A stretch of 64,000 bases of DNA, taken from NCBI GenBank assembly GCA_025642065.1, contig JAODUP010000112.1, positions 434,001 to 498,000 of the forward strand. The letters are read 5' to 3'. A model generated the notes under the pieces. The model did not search any database. It was not told the DNA's origin and saw only the letters and a list, made by a program, of their open reading frames with translations. How positions within the stretch are numbered: the first letter of the stretch is position 1; each line of letters begins with the position of its first letter. The translations under genes were made by a program, and so were the position numbers. Shown here one piece after another: positions 1 through 13,577 of this stretch. This stretch comes from Paralvinella palmiformis (Eukaryota; Annelida; Polychaeta; Terebellida; Alvinellidae).

Positions 1-853
1 TTTTGTAGATGCCATATACAGTAGGCCCCTATTATACCACGGTCAGTTATAACACTAAATCGGATATAATTGCAATAGGAATCATGTTCTGTGTATAAAA
101 GACCTCTGTTTTGATGATATTGTATCAGTTACTACCTTTATCTGAAAAATATGCACAATTTCAGGCGGATGAATATCACCTGTTACATTTTGTGTAATTT
201 TGCAGAAAATGTTTATTTTCCACACAAAACATTGAGTTAATATTTATGTTTAAACCAACGAATGATTAAATAATTACTGGAAACATTTATGAAATAAAAG
301 GTTGTATGGAATCTCCAAGAATGGTGCAAAACGAGGTGAATACGTGGACTGCCTATTATCGCCCACCCCGACAGTGCTCTTTCTCGCTTCGCGGTCCACT
401 TATAGCGCGGTCGATAGGCCGTGAACTCCAACCACCGCGTTATAGAAGGGGCCTACTGTATGTGGCAACTCGACTATTAGTTGTTCTTTTGTTGCTTGGA
501 ATATGTAATATGACTAACCTGATTTTCAGTTTTGCTGTTAATTTATTTTTGCAGCTTTCAATAAATAATTATAGCCGTGATATTGTAATGTATTATATAT
601 AATGTTCATTCACAATGATATTGTGGGTGACTTTAATACTGAGACAAGAATGTTTGTTTGCATTTATTATTATTATTATTATTAATATTTAAACAATATT
701 ACCATAATAATAATACACTGAACATAATACACTGAACACAAATTGTTTACAAAACCTATTATAGTTATGATTATCAAACACCGATAATAAATATGTTTAA
801 TAATTCCCAAATGATGTTACAGTCTCGTATCATTTTGTTATCTTCTATTGCAG
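1..853 (+). other. Upstream intron or flank (no exon found)
   Basis: This stretch holds the MITE at 19-458 and A+T-rich sequence up to the exon 1 acceptor. No signal-peptide exon ending in phase 1 and no promoter could be recognised, so the gene's 5' end is taken to be outside the window. Confidence 0.6.
19..458. mobile_element. pogo/Tigger-like MITE with TA target-site duplication
   Basis: The left end CAGTAGGCCCCTATTATACC and the inverted right end (CAGTAGGCCCCTTCTATAAC when complemented) form terminal inverted repeats of about 30 bp. TA dinucleotides flank both ends (17-18 and 459-460). A CTATAACGCGG-type end is characteristic of pogo/Tigger elements. There is no transposase; at 440 bp it is non-autonomous. 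Confidence 0.75.
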
Positions 854-2152
854 CCTGTGTTGATATATATCCCGATAAAGAGAATTGTACAACGTGGGCT
901 GAAGCTGGTGTGTGTGAAAAGAATCCGGATTGGATGGCCATCAACTGTCGTTCATCGTGTGGCTTATGCGATGTAAATGTGTCCAAAACGATGACAGTAA
1001 AAGCCTCTTCCACCAATATCAGTCTTGCCACCGACGAGCAGAGTAGAGCTAATGGCGTAGTGCAGAACTCTTCCGTTACCTCAGATCTTCGTTCAGACGA
1101 ATGGCAGGCGTCTGAAGGCATCCTTGTAAATATCACTTCAAATATAACCTTAAATATCAAAAGCTCTGCTCAGCAGCAACCCTCATCCACAACATCCTCA
1201 TCATCCAACATACGAACGACACAAACATCTCTGTGGCAAATCTCAGATCAAAGCACGAACCAATCTTCGACTATGTTAACGGATTATCCAGAAAATAGGA
1301 CTGATTTATTTGAAGGGACACGTAAATCAGTCGAAACTGAGCCACCCAATTCCGTGTTATCAATCACAGATGCAGCCCAATTAGATGAAGTTAGGGATAC
1401 GTCCTTAAATATGAATGACATGTCTACATCAGCTGGTGATATGGGAGACGATTCCGTGCCATCAGATGAGAGAACGAGAGTTGAACCAATGGAAAAAGAG
1501 TCGACTTTCGATGCAACTGGACGAAATATATCTTCCACGGTGAATTTCAGTGGAATCAATACGACTTTGGCAGGACAAGAAACATCAGTTGATGAGCAAG
1601 TGACATCTGTCCTTTCAGTTGTAAAGGAAGTAACTGGTGTGCCGGCTGAAAAATCTCCAGTGGATGATAAGTTGAGAAATGAAACATCTGAAAGGGAAGG
1701 AACCACTGCTGTGGAGGATGTCCTGCGTGTGTTCAAATCAACAACGGCCGTAAAAGAAACGGAAAGGTCATCCACCATGACTTCGTCCACAAGCTTTCAA
1801 GGGGGTATTGTTGCAGTAGATGATACTACCGAAGCCAGCGGGAGAAAAACAATGCAACAAAAGGAAGCAAAGAATTTATCCACCGCAAATAAGTTGTTAG
1901 AAATGACAACAGCAATAGAGTGGGTCACGGGCAAGCAGATGGTGACAGAAGAAAAGCCAATATTTATTCACACCTCTCCGGAGTCACATGTAACTGAAGG
2001 AGCATCAGTCTCTGACACGAATAATTCATTAGCTGTTACTTCAAGTGAGAAGCTATCTAACTTTACCACAGCAGCAATGACAAATGAAGATGTTAGCAGC
2101 TCACCAGTTGTCAGCAACACAACAACTATGATTACCAAGATGAGTGCAACGG
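854..2152 (+). CDS. Exon 1 (in window): ShKT domain plus Ser/Thr-rich mucin-like stalk
   Basis: The exon opens after TTCTATTGCAG and closes at ACGG|GTAAGT. Both ends are phase 1 and the length is 1,299 nt (433 codons). The first ~40 residues form a six-cysteine ShKT module with the order C-C-C-C-C-C and the variant core W-x4-G-x-C-x2-NPDWM. About 390 residues follow that are rich in Ser, Thr, Glu and Asp, with many N-x-S/T sequons and no cysteines, as expected for an O-glycosylated spacer. ShKT modules are found in extracellular proteins; here the module is a receptor part, and I see no evidence that it is a secreted toxin. The open frame extends upstream to ATG 793, but the splice acceptor and the phase argue against starting there. 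Confidence 0.85.
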
Positions 2153-5100
2153 GTAAGTCTGTGAATAATTTAGCTTCTATCGCTTTGTCACTTCTTGCCC
2201 ATTGAAACCATCATTGACCTTGCCTTACATTGTCAATTATTGTTTTTGAATGTGGTATTCGCTGAATAGCTAGTCATTCATTGGGAGGTATCTAAATAAA
2301 GTGGGCACCTTGTCTTATGTATGGAAACCTTTTTAAAGATTTGCAGTTGGAAAATAGATGACTGTGTTCTGATTGAATATTGTCCGAATTTTTTTACTAA
2401 AACATAGAGAATTAATTCAGCAATTGCTTCTTTGTATATTTAAATTGCTTATCACAAACGAACAGACAGAATTACATATAACAGATGATTAAACAGCTGA
2501 TAATGACAGACAGGTGTCATATAGAGAACAACAAAAAATTAAATAGTTCTAGCAAACTGAAATAAAGTCATAGATTCAAGTAATAAGCGAATTAAAAGCT
2601 GTAGCTATATCTCAGATAAAAATATACCATTATCTAATTACTGGAAAAACAAAAAAGACTAAAGGGACAAAATTTGTGTGGAGTATTGAGAGGTGGGCAA
2701 AAAAGATCTGGATCCCTATATACAAGCTAACCATGTTTGTCATTTATGTGTCAGCAGTATATGTCTTATCTCTTCTATGCCACTTCTGTGTAAATGCTTT
2801 GCCACTGATATAATAACATTGTAAGTATTATGGATGACCAAGTTTTATTCTTTACTTGATCCTTTGTTTATTCGTAGAAAGTGGCGAATTCATCAACAAA
2901 CAGTTTCATCGGTATTTTTTGGCGATGGACTGGATTGCCAGGAAACCCCTATCTTTGGCAGGTTTTAACATTCCTCGGGTCAGAGCTATATGGAGAATAT
3001 TTAGTACAATGTGGCTATTGTCTATATGTTGGGTTGAGGTGCAATGTTTTGTGTGTCAGTTTTCTAGCAGAACAAAAAGCTTTGGCATTTATGTTGGTGA
3101 CAAAACAATATTCATGTGCCAGCATAACTGGTGACACTTACCTTAACCAATGTGTCAAAAATTACAACAACAAAAATCGGAACAGGTATTTTACTGTTCA
3201 ATGCCACATCCCCCACCTGATTTACCCGGAAAATGTTACACTACCGCTGGATGATTTCTAAAGAAATGGATTTAGGCAGGACTTTCTTGAAAATGTTTAT
3301 GTTTTAATTGTATTCTGAAAAAGGTCATTCTCTGATAATATAAACGCTGGTCTATATGATGCTGTAAATTAGAGTATATTCCTCAGTTCTCTGGCGCCTG
3401 CGTGGTCTAGCAGTAACTAGCGGAATCTCGGTGTGGGCATATCTGAAGGTTGTTTCATCTTTGACTTCGCTTCATTACCTTTGGAGGTTGCTCAGCCCAT
3501 TTAGCCTACCATGTGCACAAAAGTGGCCGTAAAACATCATGATCATCACCAGTTGTCTGGCAATTGTAGCTTTTTACCCTTTTATCTGTACTGTTTAGTC
3601 AGATCGTAATTTCTTATAACTGTGGCAACTCGAATGAGGTTATTAAAGATGAACAGGCAGACACTGTGATTAATGACACCGGGTATTTATTGTTATAGGA
3701 AGTTTAAGTACAGAACTAAAATCTTCAGCACTTTATATTATAGTTATTGGTTAATATTTGGGTCTAGGTAGGTGAGTAATTGTCACCAGTTCAAAAGTAA
3801 ACAGCTAATAAAAAGAAAAAAAATTAATGGCTTAAAATCTATTGCTTGATTGATTTTCTTTCGTTTCATGATCTATGATAATGAAACAGCCAGGGATAAC
3901 ACACGAAAGCGTAAGCACTTATATTTCCAGTGTGGTCCCTTTTATTAAGTGGTCATTCATATCTCTTCCCCCCACCACTCACAGGGGAGCAATACGGAAA
4001 GATACAGCCGAAATATCCTGAGGGTCGTCACTGCCAGAGTGTATTACGTCACCAGGGGTCTTTAACGTCCCCCTTTATTTTAATCAACCCAGTGAATGAT
4101 TATTATGATGATTGTTTTACGGCCACTTTTGTGCACATAGTATAAGCCAAGCGACCTTCAAAGGTAATGCATCGGAGTCAAAGATGAAACACCCTTCAGA
4201 TATGCCCACGCCGAGATTCGAACACGGGTGGTAGTGATCTGTGATCCAACATGCTACTGTTAGACCACGGAGGCGTTCCAATCAATTCAGTGGAGACGGC
4301 AGCGCCATTTAACGTGGTCAGCCATCCACGATTAAAGGTGTTCTTCTTTTACTATTTATAAAATAAATCCTGATGTACTTTCTGTCGATCAAGATTTCAT
4401 ATTATATTTTATTAATTTCAATATTAAATACCCAGTACTATTTTCTTCTCTCAAATGATCACCATTGATTAAAAAAGCATAATGCTATTTTTGCCACACA
4501 ACTCCAGTAGAGTAACCTTTTGGTAATAAATTTCAACTTTTCAATAGATCAAGCTCTTAATTTATTTATTGAGCTTAAATATTTCTCAGTTCCACTGATA
4601 ACACGTCCATACATGCGATATTCCAGCCAGTAGTATATCTATTGAGTAAATTTGTTTTACAACATGAATGCTGAGCTGGTGTTGCTTCAGACCCGTCTTC
4701 ATTTCTGAATAAATACCCAGGGTTTAATCAACAAATATAATTATTTGTTGTGTACTATTAGCTTGTAGATCATGTAGAATATAGTCTAGAATATTTCTGT
4801 TTATCTTCAATGTAAGCGTTCAGATTAAATAGACAGAGTTGACATTTAACCGAAACTAAATTGATGTCATCCAGTCCGCCAACGGCTAAATTTAAGTTGA
4901 ACGTCGACTTCATCAGATTATTGAGTCGTATTATGTTTGAATATTATTGGGTCTGGTGTTATATTCAGATTGATGTATTACTATTTATTCTTGGATTTCT
5001 TGTTGTACAGTAGATTTCTAACCGATTGGGGATGATACTTCGAACATCTGCAGACGTAAATCTATTAGAACTATATGTTTGTTTGTTTAGTTTGGGATCC

Positions 5101-5879
5101 GGTCAAAAGCCCTCTGGCTCTACGTCAAAAGCCCATATAGATCTATATAGAATCTACTTGGATAATATGTTTATTTTGTAGAAACATTTGAGTAATATTT
5201 TTAATTGGTGGCATATACAAAGTACACAAAGGATTAGGGCTTTGGGTATTAAACTGAAAATGAGGGCTTTTAACCTAGAGGGCCTTTGACCTACACCCGT
5301 TTAGTTTTTCGGGGAGAATCCCCAGCCTGTCACTTATTCAGCACAGTCTCTATGTTAGAGTAAGAGTGGTTGAGGATCCTCCCCCACCACTCACAGGGGA
5401 ACAGTACGGAACTATCTATTAGAGGAGGCTCGTGTACGTTTAGGCCACACGTGATAAGAGTCTTATAGTAGTTGGTTTGTTACAAATCACTTAACATCAA
5501 ATAAATTATAACATCGTGATGATAATTGTCCTGATTCAACCCTGAATAACACATCGGAGACATATATCTATATTGTTCTTCCTCTTAGGTATTATCCTAC
5601 AATTATTAGCTATAGATAATAGTAGGCAGCAGGTCTATATTAGTAATGAATGATGAAGGGTTGTTTCTTGGTGAAGTATGAAGTGAAGATGCGACTTTTT
5701 TTACGCTGATCAGACTTTCTTCAAGTGAAGTATGATACTGATAGATGAGTGAGTAGAGTGACTGACTATAAGCATAATAGTGTAATATAAGAGATTCCTG
5801 TTTCAATTATCAACTCCATGCAAGTGGCTTATATTATAAATGGATATGGTTGTATAGATCAATAGTTTTACATATGTCT

Positions 5880-5920
<41 letters not shown>

Positions 5921-7272
5921 TCATTCATTCCCTGGGGATCCGGCAGCCAGGTGAATAATGACTTCCTATATATTTAGCATTTATTCAAGTGTTTTGGATA
6001 TTATTTTAAAATTTGTGTATTTGTGTGTGTGTGGATTTAACATTGTTACTGCATGCTTAATTGCTTTACACCTCCCAGTGTTGTGAGTCAAGAGGAAGTA
6101 CATATTGTCTTCAGCACTTTAATTAAGTGCTGCTGCTCCAAACACTTCATTTGCTTCACTTTACTTAGGTTTAGGAATTTGCCATGTTTCGCTCTCAGTT
6201 AATGGAGAACAACAGACATTATTGTTAATTAATAAAGACAATATGATGATAATGAAGATGATGATGGTGATGATAATAATATTAATGTAGATTTAATAAC
6301 TTGATCAACCTTGCCAGGATGAGGAGCCATTCAAAGGCACGTATTGTACTGTGAAATTGCATAATAACATCTAGGGAATATTGAACTATATAAGGAACTT
6401 ACACATCAAATGTACTTTTATGTGTGCTCAATTATTAGTGTAAAAAGACCTTAAATACTAGATACATCTGTATATTTTAATGAATTATGACACACAGCAT
6501 ATATCTGGATGTGGATCATAACCGCTGAACTGATCAATGGATCATATCGGTACTACAGACTGACCATATAGCGAATGGATAAGCTGTAATAGAAGTCAAC
6601 TCGGAATTTTTTTAAATTTTATGATGATTTATTTTTGGGATTTTAATTAATTAATGAGCAAGTTTAAGTGAGTTCTCATGTTTTCTGTCACATATATCAG
6701 TATGTCAAATAGTATCCTAGAGGAGGTGACAATCAGTGAAATATGCGGACAAATGATTTGGGATGTTAAATTATTTTCATTCGGGTTTTATTTATTGATG
6801 GTTTCTATCCTGAAAAAGGTTGCAGCATATGTTGTTATTGTTCTCTGTGTTTAATATCTTGCCCTATCTTTTGTTTATAATTTTCTCTTTTGAAACATAA
6901 AAGTTTTGAAAAAACTTTCAATCAAATGAATATTGACACTTTAATTTTCTATATACTGTGCTAATTAATAATTTGGCAAACAAAAAGCAGTATGTATAAT
7001 ATATATGAGACCTTCTCCACATAAATAATACAGAGAAAAATACAACAGATGTTACAGTGAATTAAACATATTACCTGCATTAATGGATAGCCATTGTTGA
7101 TATATCACCTTATATTACACAATCAGGTGTATCTGGCTTGCTCATGTTATTGAATGGAACTCACAACAGAGTGTTGGTGGTGAGTGAACCTAAAAATTGA
7201 TCTTGTAGGCTCATCATAATAATTCATCAGTATGATATATCTGTGGATAATAAAGTTTATAATATATATATG

Positions 7273-7306
<34 letters not shown>

Positions 7307-8061
7307 TACAAGTACACTGGTTCACTTTTGGTATGCAAATACTTATATAGCTAATTCTCACAATCATGGTGTCTTAATTTGATTCCATTACAGGGTTCGC
7401 ACAGGTCCTTGAAAACCTGGAAAGTCCTGGAATTTGAAAGTTTGGATTCCAGGCCTGGAATGTTTGTAGAGGTCCTTGAAAGTCCTGGAATTTGGACATA
7501 TATATCTATATTTCTAATCATAAGCATACAGGAATTCATTCATTACACTTCTTCCGAAATATGGGTGTATCTTTGCACATTAAATGTTCATGAATATATT
7601 GAAAAGGTCCTTGAATTTGACATTGGAAGGTCCTAGAAAGTCCTGGAATATGAGATGTCCAAATGTGTATGAACCCTGCAGTAAGTAGTGAGCAAGCTAA
7701 TGTATGCATGGTAACATATTTTTCTTAATTAAGAGCTTCATAAGGTGATTATCCAGCTAATGATTATAGGTAGACAGATGGATAGATAGATATTTAGATC
7801 GATCGATTGATTGATCTTTTATTCAAGTGGAGACCTTTTAACATTGATTATCACACAGATGAAAAACCTCCCATAAAATGAAGAAGGTAGCATGTAACAA
7901 ATTGTTCAGTGTATGTTTAAAACAATTTAAAAAGCCGATGGCAATAACTGGCTTGATTCAGCAAAACTATCTACCGTATGACCAGATAAAAGGAATTTAA
8001 TACTGTTAGTACTACGTCTTGGTAAGAATTGTAGCATTATTTAATCATTCATATATTTAAA

Positions 8062-8105
<44 letters not shown>

Positions 8106-11100
8106 TCTGTTAGCAAGGCTGTTATGCATTGGCTTTCGGTGAAGTATTGTACTAAAAAGAAAGAATGATATTGCAGAACTGCCAAGCAGGCGTGATTCTA
8201 ATCGACATATAAATTTGTATGTTTTGGTTTGTGATATGACTTCATATAAATTACATTTATAGTATACAAAGGAAGCTGAGAGTAGCTATACTGCAGTAGT
8301 CAGAGTACAGTTTTTATGGATACAATGAACGTGATAAAAATAACAATGGTGTATTTTAATTAAGTTCTGAAGAGATTCACTGGACCATGATTTATCAACT
8401 TCATCACCGCAACAAGTGGCTAAAAACTCTGTGTCAAGATCATGGTTATGAATGTTAACCTATGGTTGAGTGGTTCTCAGCATTCATGCTATTAAACACA
8501 ATTAAACGTCCCTTTGTGTATGTATTATTATGCAAGGGTATCTTGGAAGAATGTTAATCTGTTTGGTTTTCTTCCCGACAAGTGTACTTATTTTACTAAA
8601 AAATCTTTTTTTCTTGATGTGAGTTTAAAAGTGTATCTCGGTGGCCCAGCTGATAGTGTGGTTGGCCACGGACCTGTAGCAGTGGGGTCGATCCAATCCT
8701 GGTCTATCAGTTTGCCCCATTATCTTTGGAGGTTACTTGGCCAATTTAGCATATTGTGTGCATAAAAGTGGTTGTAAAACATTGGCATTTATGTGAATTT
8801 AAAGACTATAAACCGAAAAATAAGAATTGAGAGTGTTTCATTTTTCTTGGTAAAACCCTTTTCCTATTAAATGTTTTTGTTCCTTTCTTTCCATTTACTT
8901 TATTGACTAGCTATCTGAGAGTGGACACTGTATGTAAATATTGTTTGATTATCATGTGAGAACACACCCCTGGAGATCTAAATTGTCTCGTGTTATTACT
9001 ATTAAATGGAAATATGTGTTTTTACTTTTTGGTGGTATGCTGTTACTTTAATATTTTATTTATTTACATTACTATATCAAATTAATAAAAGTTAAATATA
9101 TCCAATGAATGCTGTTGAATCCAGTATTAGAGTCTTTTAACCAAAGAAATATACATCCATCCCAGGACCTGGCCAAAACATTCCAATGGGTAGAATTGTT
9201 GAGGACTTGTGTTGAGACATGTTACGTCAAGAACAACCTTATCCATGCCAGATTATTTTCTGTGTCATAACACTAGCTGTCTTCAACAGTACAAATAAAT
9301 ATCAGTTCAGGCTGCTATCCAATTCAAGTCATTCAAGATGACCAATTTTTGGAAGTTTTCCAGGTGGTTAGGACTCTTCCTACATGTACATGTACTTCCA
9401 TTTGTCCTATGGGAGTGAGTAAATTCGTAGTTTATTCTCAGCACTGGTCACATCTAGGAAACATAGCACAAGGAGCAACATCCCACAGAAACATCCCTCA
9501 AACACAGGCATGAGTCTGATTGGAACCTGGAGGTTTGCGGTGAAATGTTCTAACCACTGTGCCATCCAAGTAGCCATTTGTTATAGGTGAAACCAAGTAA
9601 GTAATTGATATGATTGAACGAAGTCATTACAGCCTGCACTACTGTCATTGGGAAACCTGGCTACAATAGGCAGGTATTCCTAGGATTATGATCGGAGACT
9701 TCAACAGCAGAACTGAGCTGTTTAGATTTTAGCAGACACTGTGGAGTCTGGCAAAATGGTTCCTTTGTGCTAATAATCTAAAATGACTGCATTAAGTTTC
9801 AGGTGACTGACTGTCCTTGATGTGTAGGTCATATTATGAGTTGTAATATTTCCCAATGTCAATAAATACGAATTTATATATATTTGCATAGTGCCTACAG
9901 ACACAGCAATCATTCTTTGTTTGGCAGTTGTATGAATAACCTGACCTTCTCACTGTTCTATTTAATATTATCATTGCTATTAGATGGATGTACCATTAGG
10001 CTTCAATGAAACTTTTACCAGATCTCACTATGTCCTTGTCCTTGTGTGTTTTATATGTGGAGTAAAGAAAACACAAACAGTAATCCTGTTCACATGTATG
10101 TGTTGTAATCTTTTATATGGATGATCATGGCATGGTGTTAAAGCGCTGCACTCATACCTGTGCTTGTGGGATTTTATTTCCTTAATGAGTCACCACTCAG
10201 CTTGATATCTTAACTTTGATCAGAACTGAGGCTAAACAATTGAACTTAACAACATTAATGTCTCGTAACGTTTGAAATATTTTGTCTGAACGCATAACAA
10301 CCGATATAAGTTCTGAAGTTAGTTCTTAGGGCAGACATTTTCCAAATTCTTATAACAGTAAAACCCCGACACAGATATTGACATGTTATCTGTGACCAGT
10401 TTATAAAATATATTTTTAATGGTTGTTTTGGGGGTCTCCATAGTTGAACTGGTAGGACATCTGGCCACATATATCCGGAACTGAAGTTCACCTCTACATT
10501 TGGGGTTGTTTAATATTTTATTTAATCTCACTAACTTTATATTTTCCATTGCTTATTCAGCCTACACTGATTATAAAATAACATATCATTACTTGTGTCA
10601 GATGATATGTTTTTATCACCTGTGTCATATCTTTAATTTGAAAGGCATTTTCATGGCCTAACAGGTAGTGTGGTTGGCCACAGAACTCTAGAACCTTTGT
10701 TCAAACCTTGGCCAGGCTATCTGTAGGGGTGTTTCCTCTTTCACTGTGCCTCGTTACAGTTGGAGGGCACTCTTAGCCCATTTAGCCAACCATGTTCACG
10801 AAGTGGCCACAAACAACAACAACGATAATGACAACAACAACATTTCATGTTTTTAGATGTGGCTTTTGTGTAGATGAGCCGTGCGAATGGAAAACCAGAA
10901 ATAAATTTGGTTTGGATAAAACCACTGATTCGGACAACTGGTCGGTGTATGCATCGGTTCAAAGATAACTTTTATCAATATTTCATATAATAATCTGTAT
11001 CACAGAACCAAATCGGTTTAATTATGCGAATGTATATCAGTGGAAAAATCTCACCAAATACCATTTAAATGCTTTCTGGATCAGGATCCCATGCAAAGAA

Positions 11101-13519
11101 ATAATTAAGTCGGCTGAGTTTATTTCTCATATGTGTAAGTTGGGCACCAATCAGAATCTAATTTCTGGTTTATAATAGGGGACAACCTAAAGGTTGCGGG
11201 TTTGAATCTCAGTAATGGTAGAATAGAGGATTGGAAACGAATAAGATTTAAACGTGAATTGGGTGAATCTCCATGATATTTTTCATGCACACTTTGTTAA
11301 TTCTGTCATTAATAAATGCTAGCTTTGTAAGATCAGATCAGGTGAATGATTGTGAACTAGGTCAACAGATGTGGAGTTTGTAATAAATCCAGAAATTGAT
11401 AGAGGAACTCTCAGGTATGCCAGAAACAGGGCTGTCTACGCCCTTTGGTTGGCATTGGGCAATACTTCCTCTGGTTGGAGGGGGAAGTTTCTGGGATATC
11501 TGCATCATCCCAATGGTGAAGAATATCAATTTAGGGTACTTTCTGATTAAGGACAATAATAAATATAATTTGCAGTTCGCATAAAATCGTAATAAAATTC
11601 ATGTTTTGAGCAAACATTTAAAACAAATGATAGAACTGGCATTTCTAACTGGAATAGGAAAATTAATTATTTCATAATTGTGGTGGTTTCTTATGGAAGG
11701 ATTATTTCCCATAATGTTTTAAGTTTTGTGTATGACCAGCAGATTTTGACTGATCATAATATATATATATATTGATTTATGACACTTGGAAGATTTTTGC
11801 ACAAATAGAACTAATGGAAGTGTAAGGGGGGGGGCAGACCAGAAATATCCTCCAATCTGGATCTCATTTTGTTATGCTGAAGATGAGCTGTTTATTTTCC
11901 TATTACAGAAACACCATGTTCTAATATCTGGGATGACAACCATGGAACCCTAGATTGTGAAGGATGGGCTGCCGTAGGAGAATGTGAATATAATCCAATC
12001 TGGATGGCGGAGAAATGTCAGAAAGCTTGCCATAAGTGTAGTCCGCCCGATGAGCAGGTGTCAGGTGAGTCAGGGCACGGGAGGTGAGCCAGGAGTTGGG
12101 AGGTTTTTGTAAGGGATTGCTTGATAATTTACATTGCTTTTGCATTGGTTTATCTGTAAGAATCGTGTTGGTACCATTGCTTAAAAAAAAATAAGATGTT
12201 GGTTTTGAAAGGTTGCCATTTGTTGTTGCCATTTATTTGTTTAGTGATGCTTAAGACCTGCATTTTCTTCAGCTGTTTTGCTGAAATTATTGCTGAAACA
12301 TGAAAAACATCTATACATAATTAATCTGAAAAACTGATATGTCTGACAATATATTATTCCTTTGGGAAGATTGAATTAATATTGCTAAGTTTAAAACTTT
12401 GTTTCTGCAAATAATTAAGATTATCTAAAAAGATCAATATTTATTTTCTTGAATTAACTCATTATCTATGTTAAAAGTTCCCTGGAAAGTTCTTCATTCT
12501 ATTTTGTCTGCTTTCTGTTGAAAAGACTGTTTATTTTCATGCATCAAATGCACCACCAAATGGTCAAAATCCATACATTGTCTTCCCCGATCAGTCATCG
12601 TTTATTTGCATTTGTACTACCCGCTTGAAACTTCATATTTATGTTTATATGCAAATGAAGGGAAATCTCTAAATATGAGTCACTTTTAGAAAGTAATATA
12701 CACATAATAGCCACAGCATTTGATCTTGGAGAACAAAACACTCTTTGTCACTCCTGGGAAAATACCTAAGCCTTCTTACAAAAAGCACTGGGAAAGTGAA
12801 GAATTTCTGTAGGAAGGTATAAAGTAAAGACATACAAGAGGGCTTTCACACAAGAGACATCACGCTCAGCATAATTTAGCTGTGTTTGTTGAACTTTGCA
12901 TACTTGTGAAATCATTTTGCAATCTAGGTGCTTGCCAAAATGTAAACATTGACCAACAGAGAAAAATGCTCATGTACAACTTAACCTGTGTACTAATATT
13001 GATCTTATCAAAGTCATTTCAGAATTATACGTGAAACAAAAATTTCCCACAAGAAATCAAAGCTCAGCTAGCCTATAGTTTTGAATTATTCAAAACTAAA
13101 ATAAAGTCCTATGTATAAAGACACACCACCTACCATTGCTTTCTGTTAATGAATGATGTTTGAAATACTTTATCACAAATAAATCTTTTTTTGGGGTAAA
13201 ACAATTACCATAGACGTGTATTTTGAAATTTGTGATTATTATGGACCATAATGACTTCATAGTCATAACATTCAAAATATATTATTAGAAACTAGGTGAC
13301 CATAATGTGAGGTTTATTTTCTAATGCCCAGTGTCGTAGACCTATATTATTTTGTTACAAAGCTAGAGTAGAAGCTATTATCAGCATATTTAAACACAAT
13401 GACAGTGTGATTGCATCAGGACCTAATACACCTATCCTTTGTTGTTTTGCTAAAAAAGCTCACAATCAGCTCTCTGATTCATGTTTCACTTATGTTCAGA
13501 AAGATGCATTTTGTTAAAG

Positions 13520-13577
<58 letters not shown>

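Larger units (their letters stand above)
2153..11908 (+). other. Intron 1 (9.8 kb)
   Basis: It contains SINEs (3391, 4095, 8637, 10651), an inverted repeat (5101-5293), a TIR element (7391-7678) and (AC)n/(AT)n tracts at 5880-5920, 7260-7300 and 8065-8105. The open frame of 126 codons at 2881-3261 has no domain or splice support. I see no further gene. Confidence 0.65.

Noticed and set aside
2881..3261. 126-codon plus-strand open frame
   Set aside because: It has no recognisable domain, mixed hydrophobic composition, and no phase 1 splice context. It also lies in intron 1 close to a SINE.
9690..9725. Reading I-G-D-F-N-S-R-T, like a non-LTR retrotransposon endonuclease motif
   Set aside because: Only about ten residues match, and the surrounding sequence shows no continuing endonuclease or reverse transcriptase frame.
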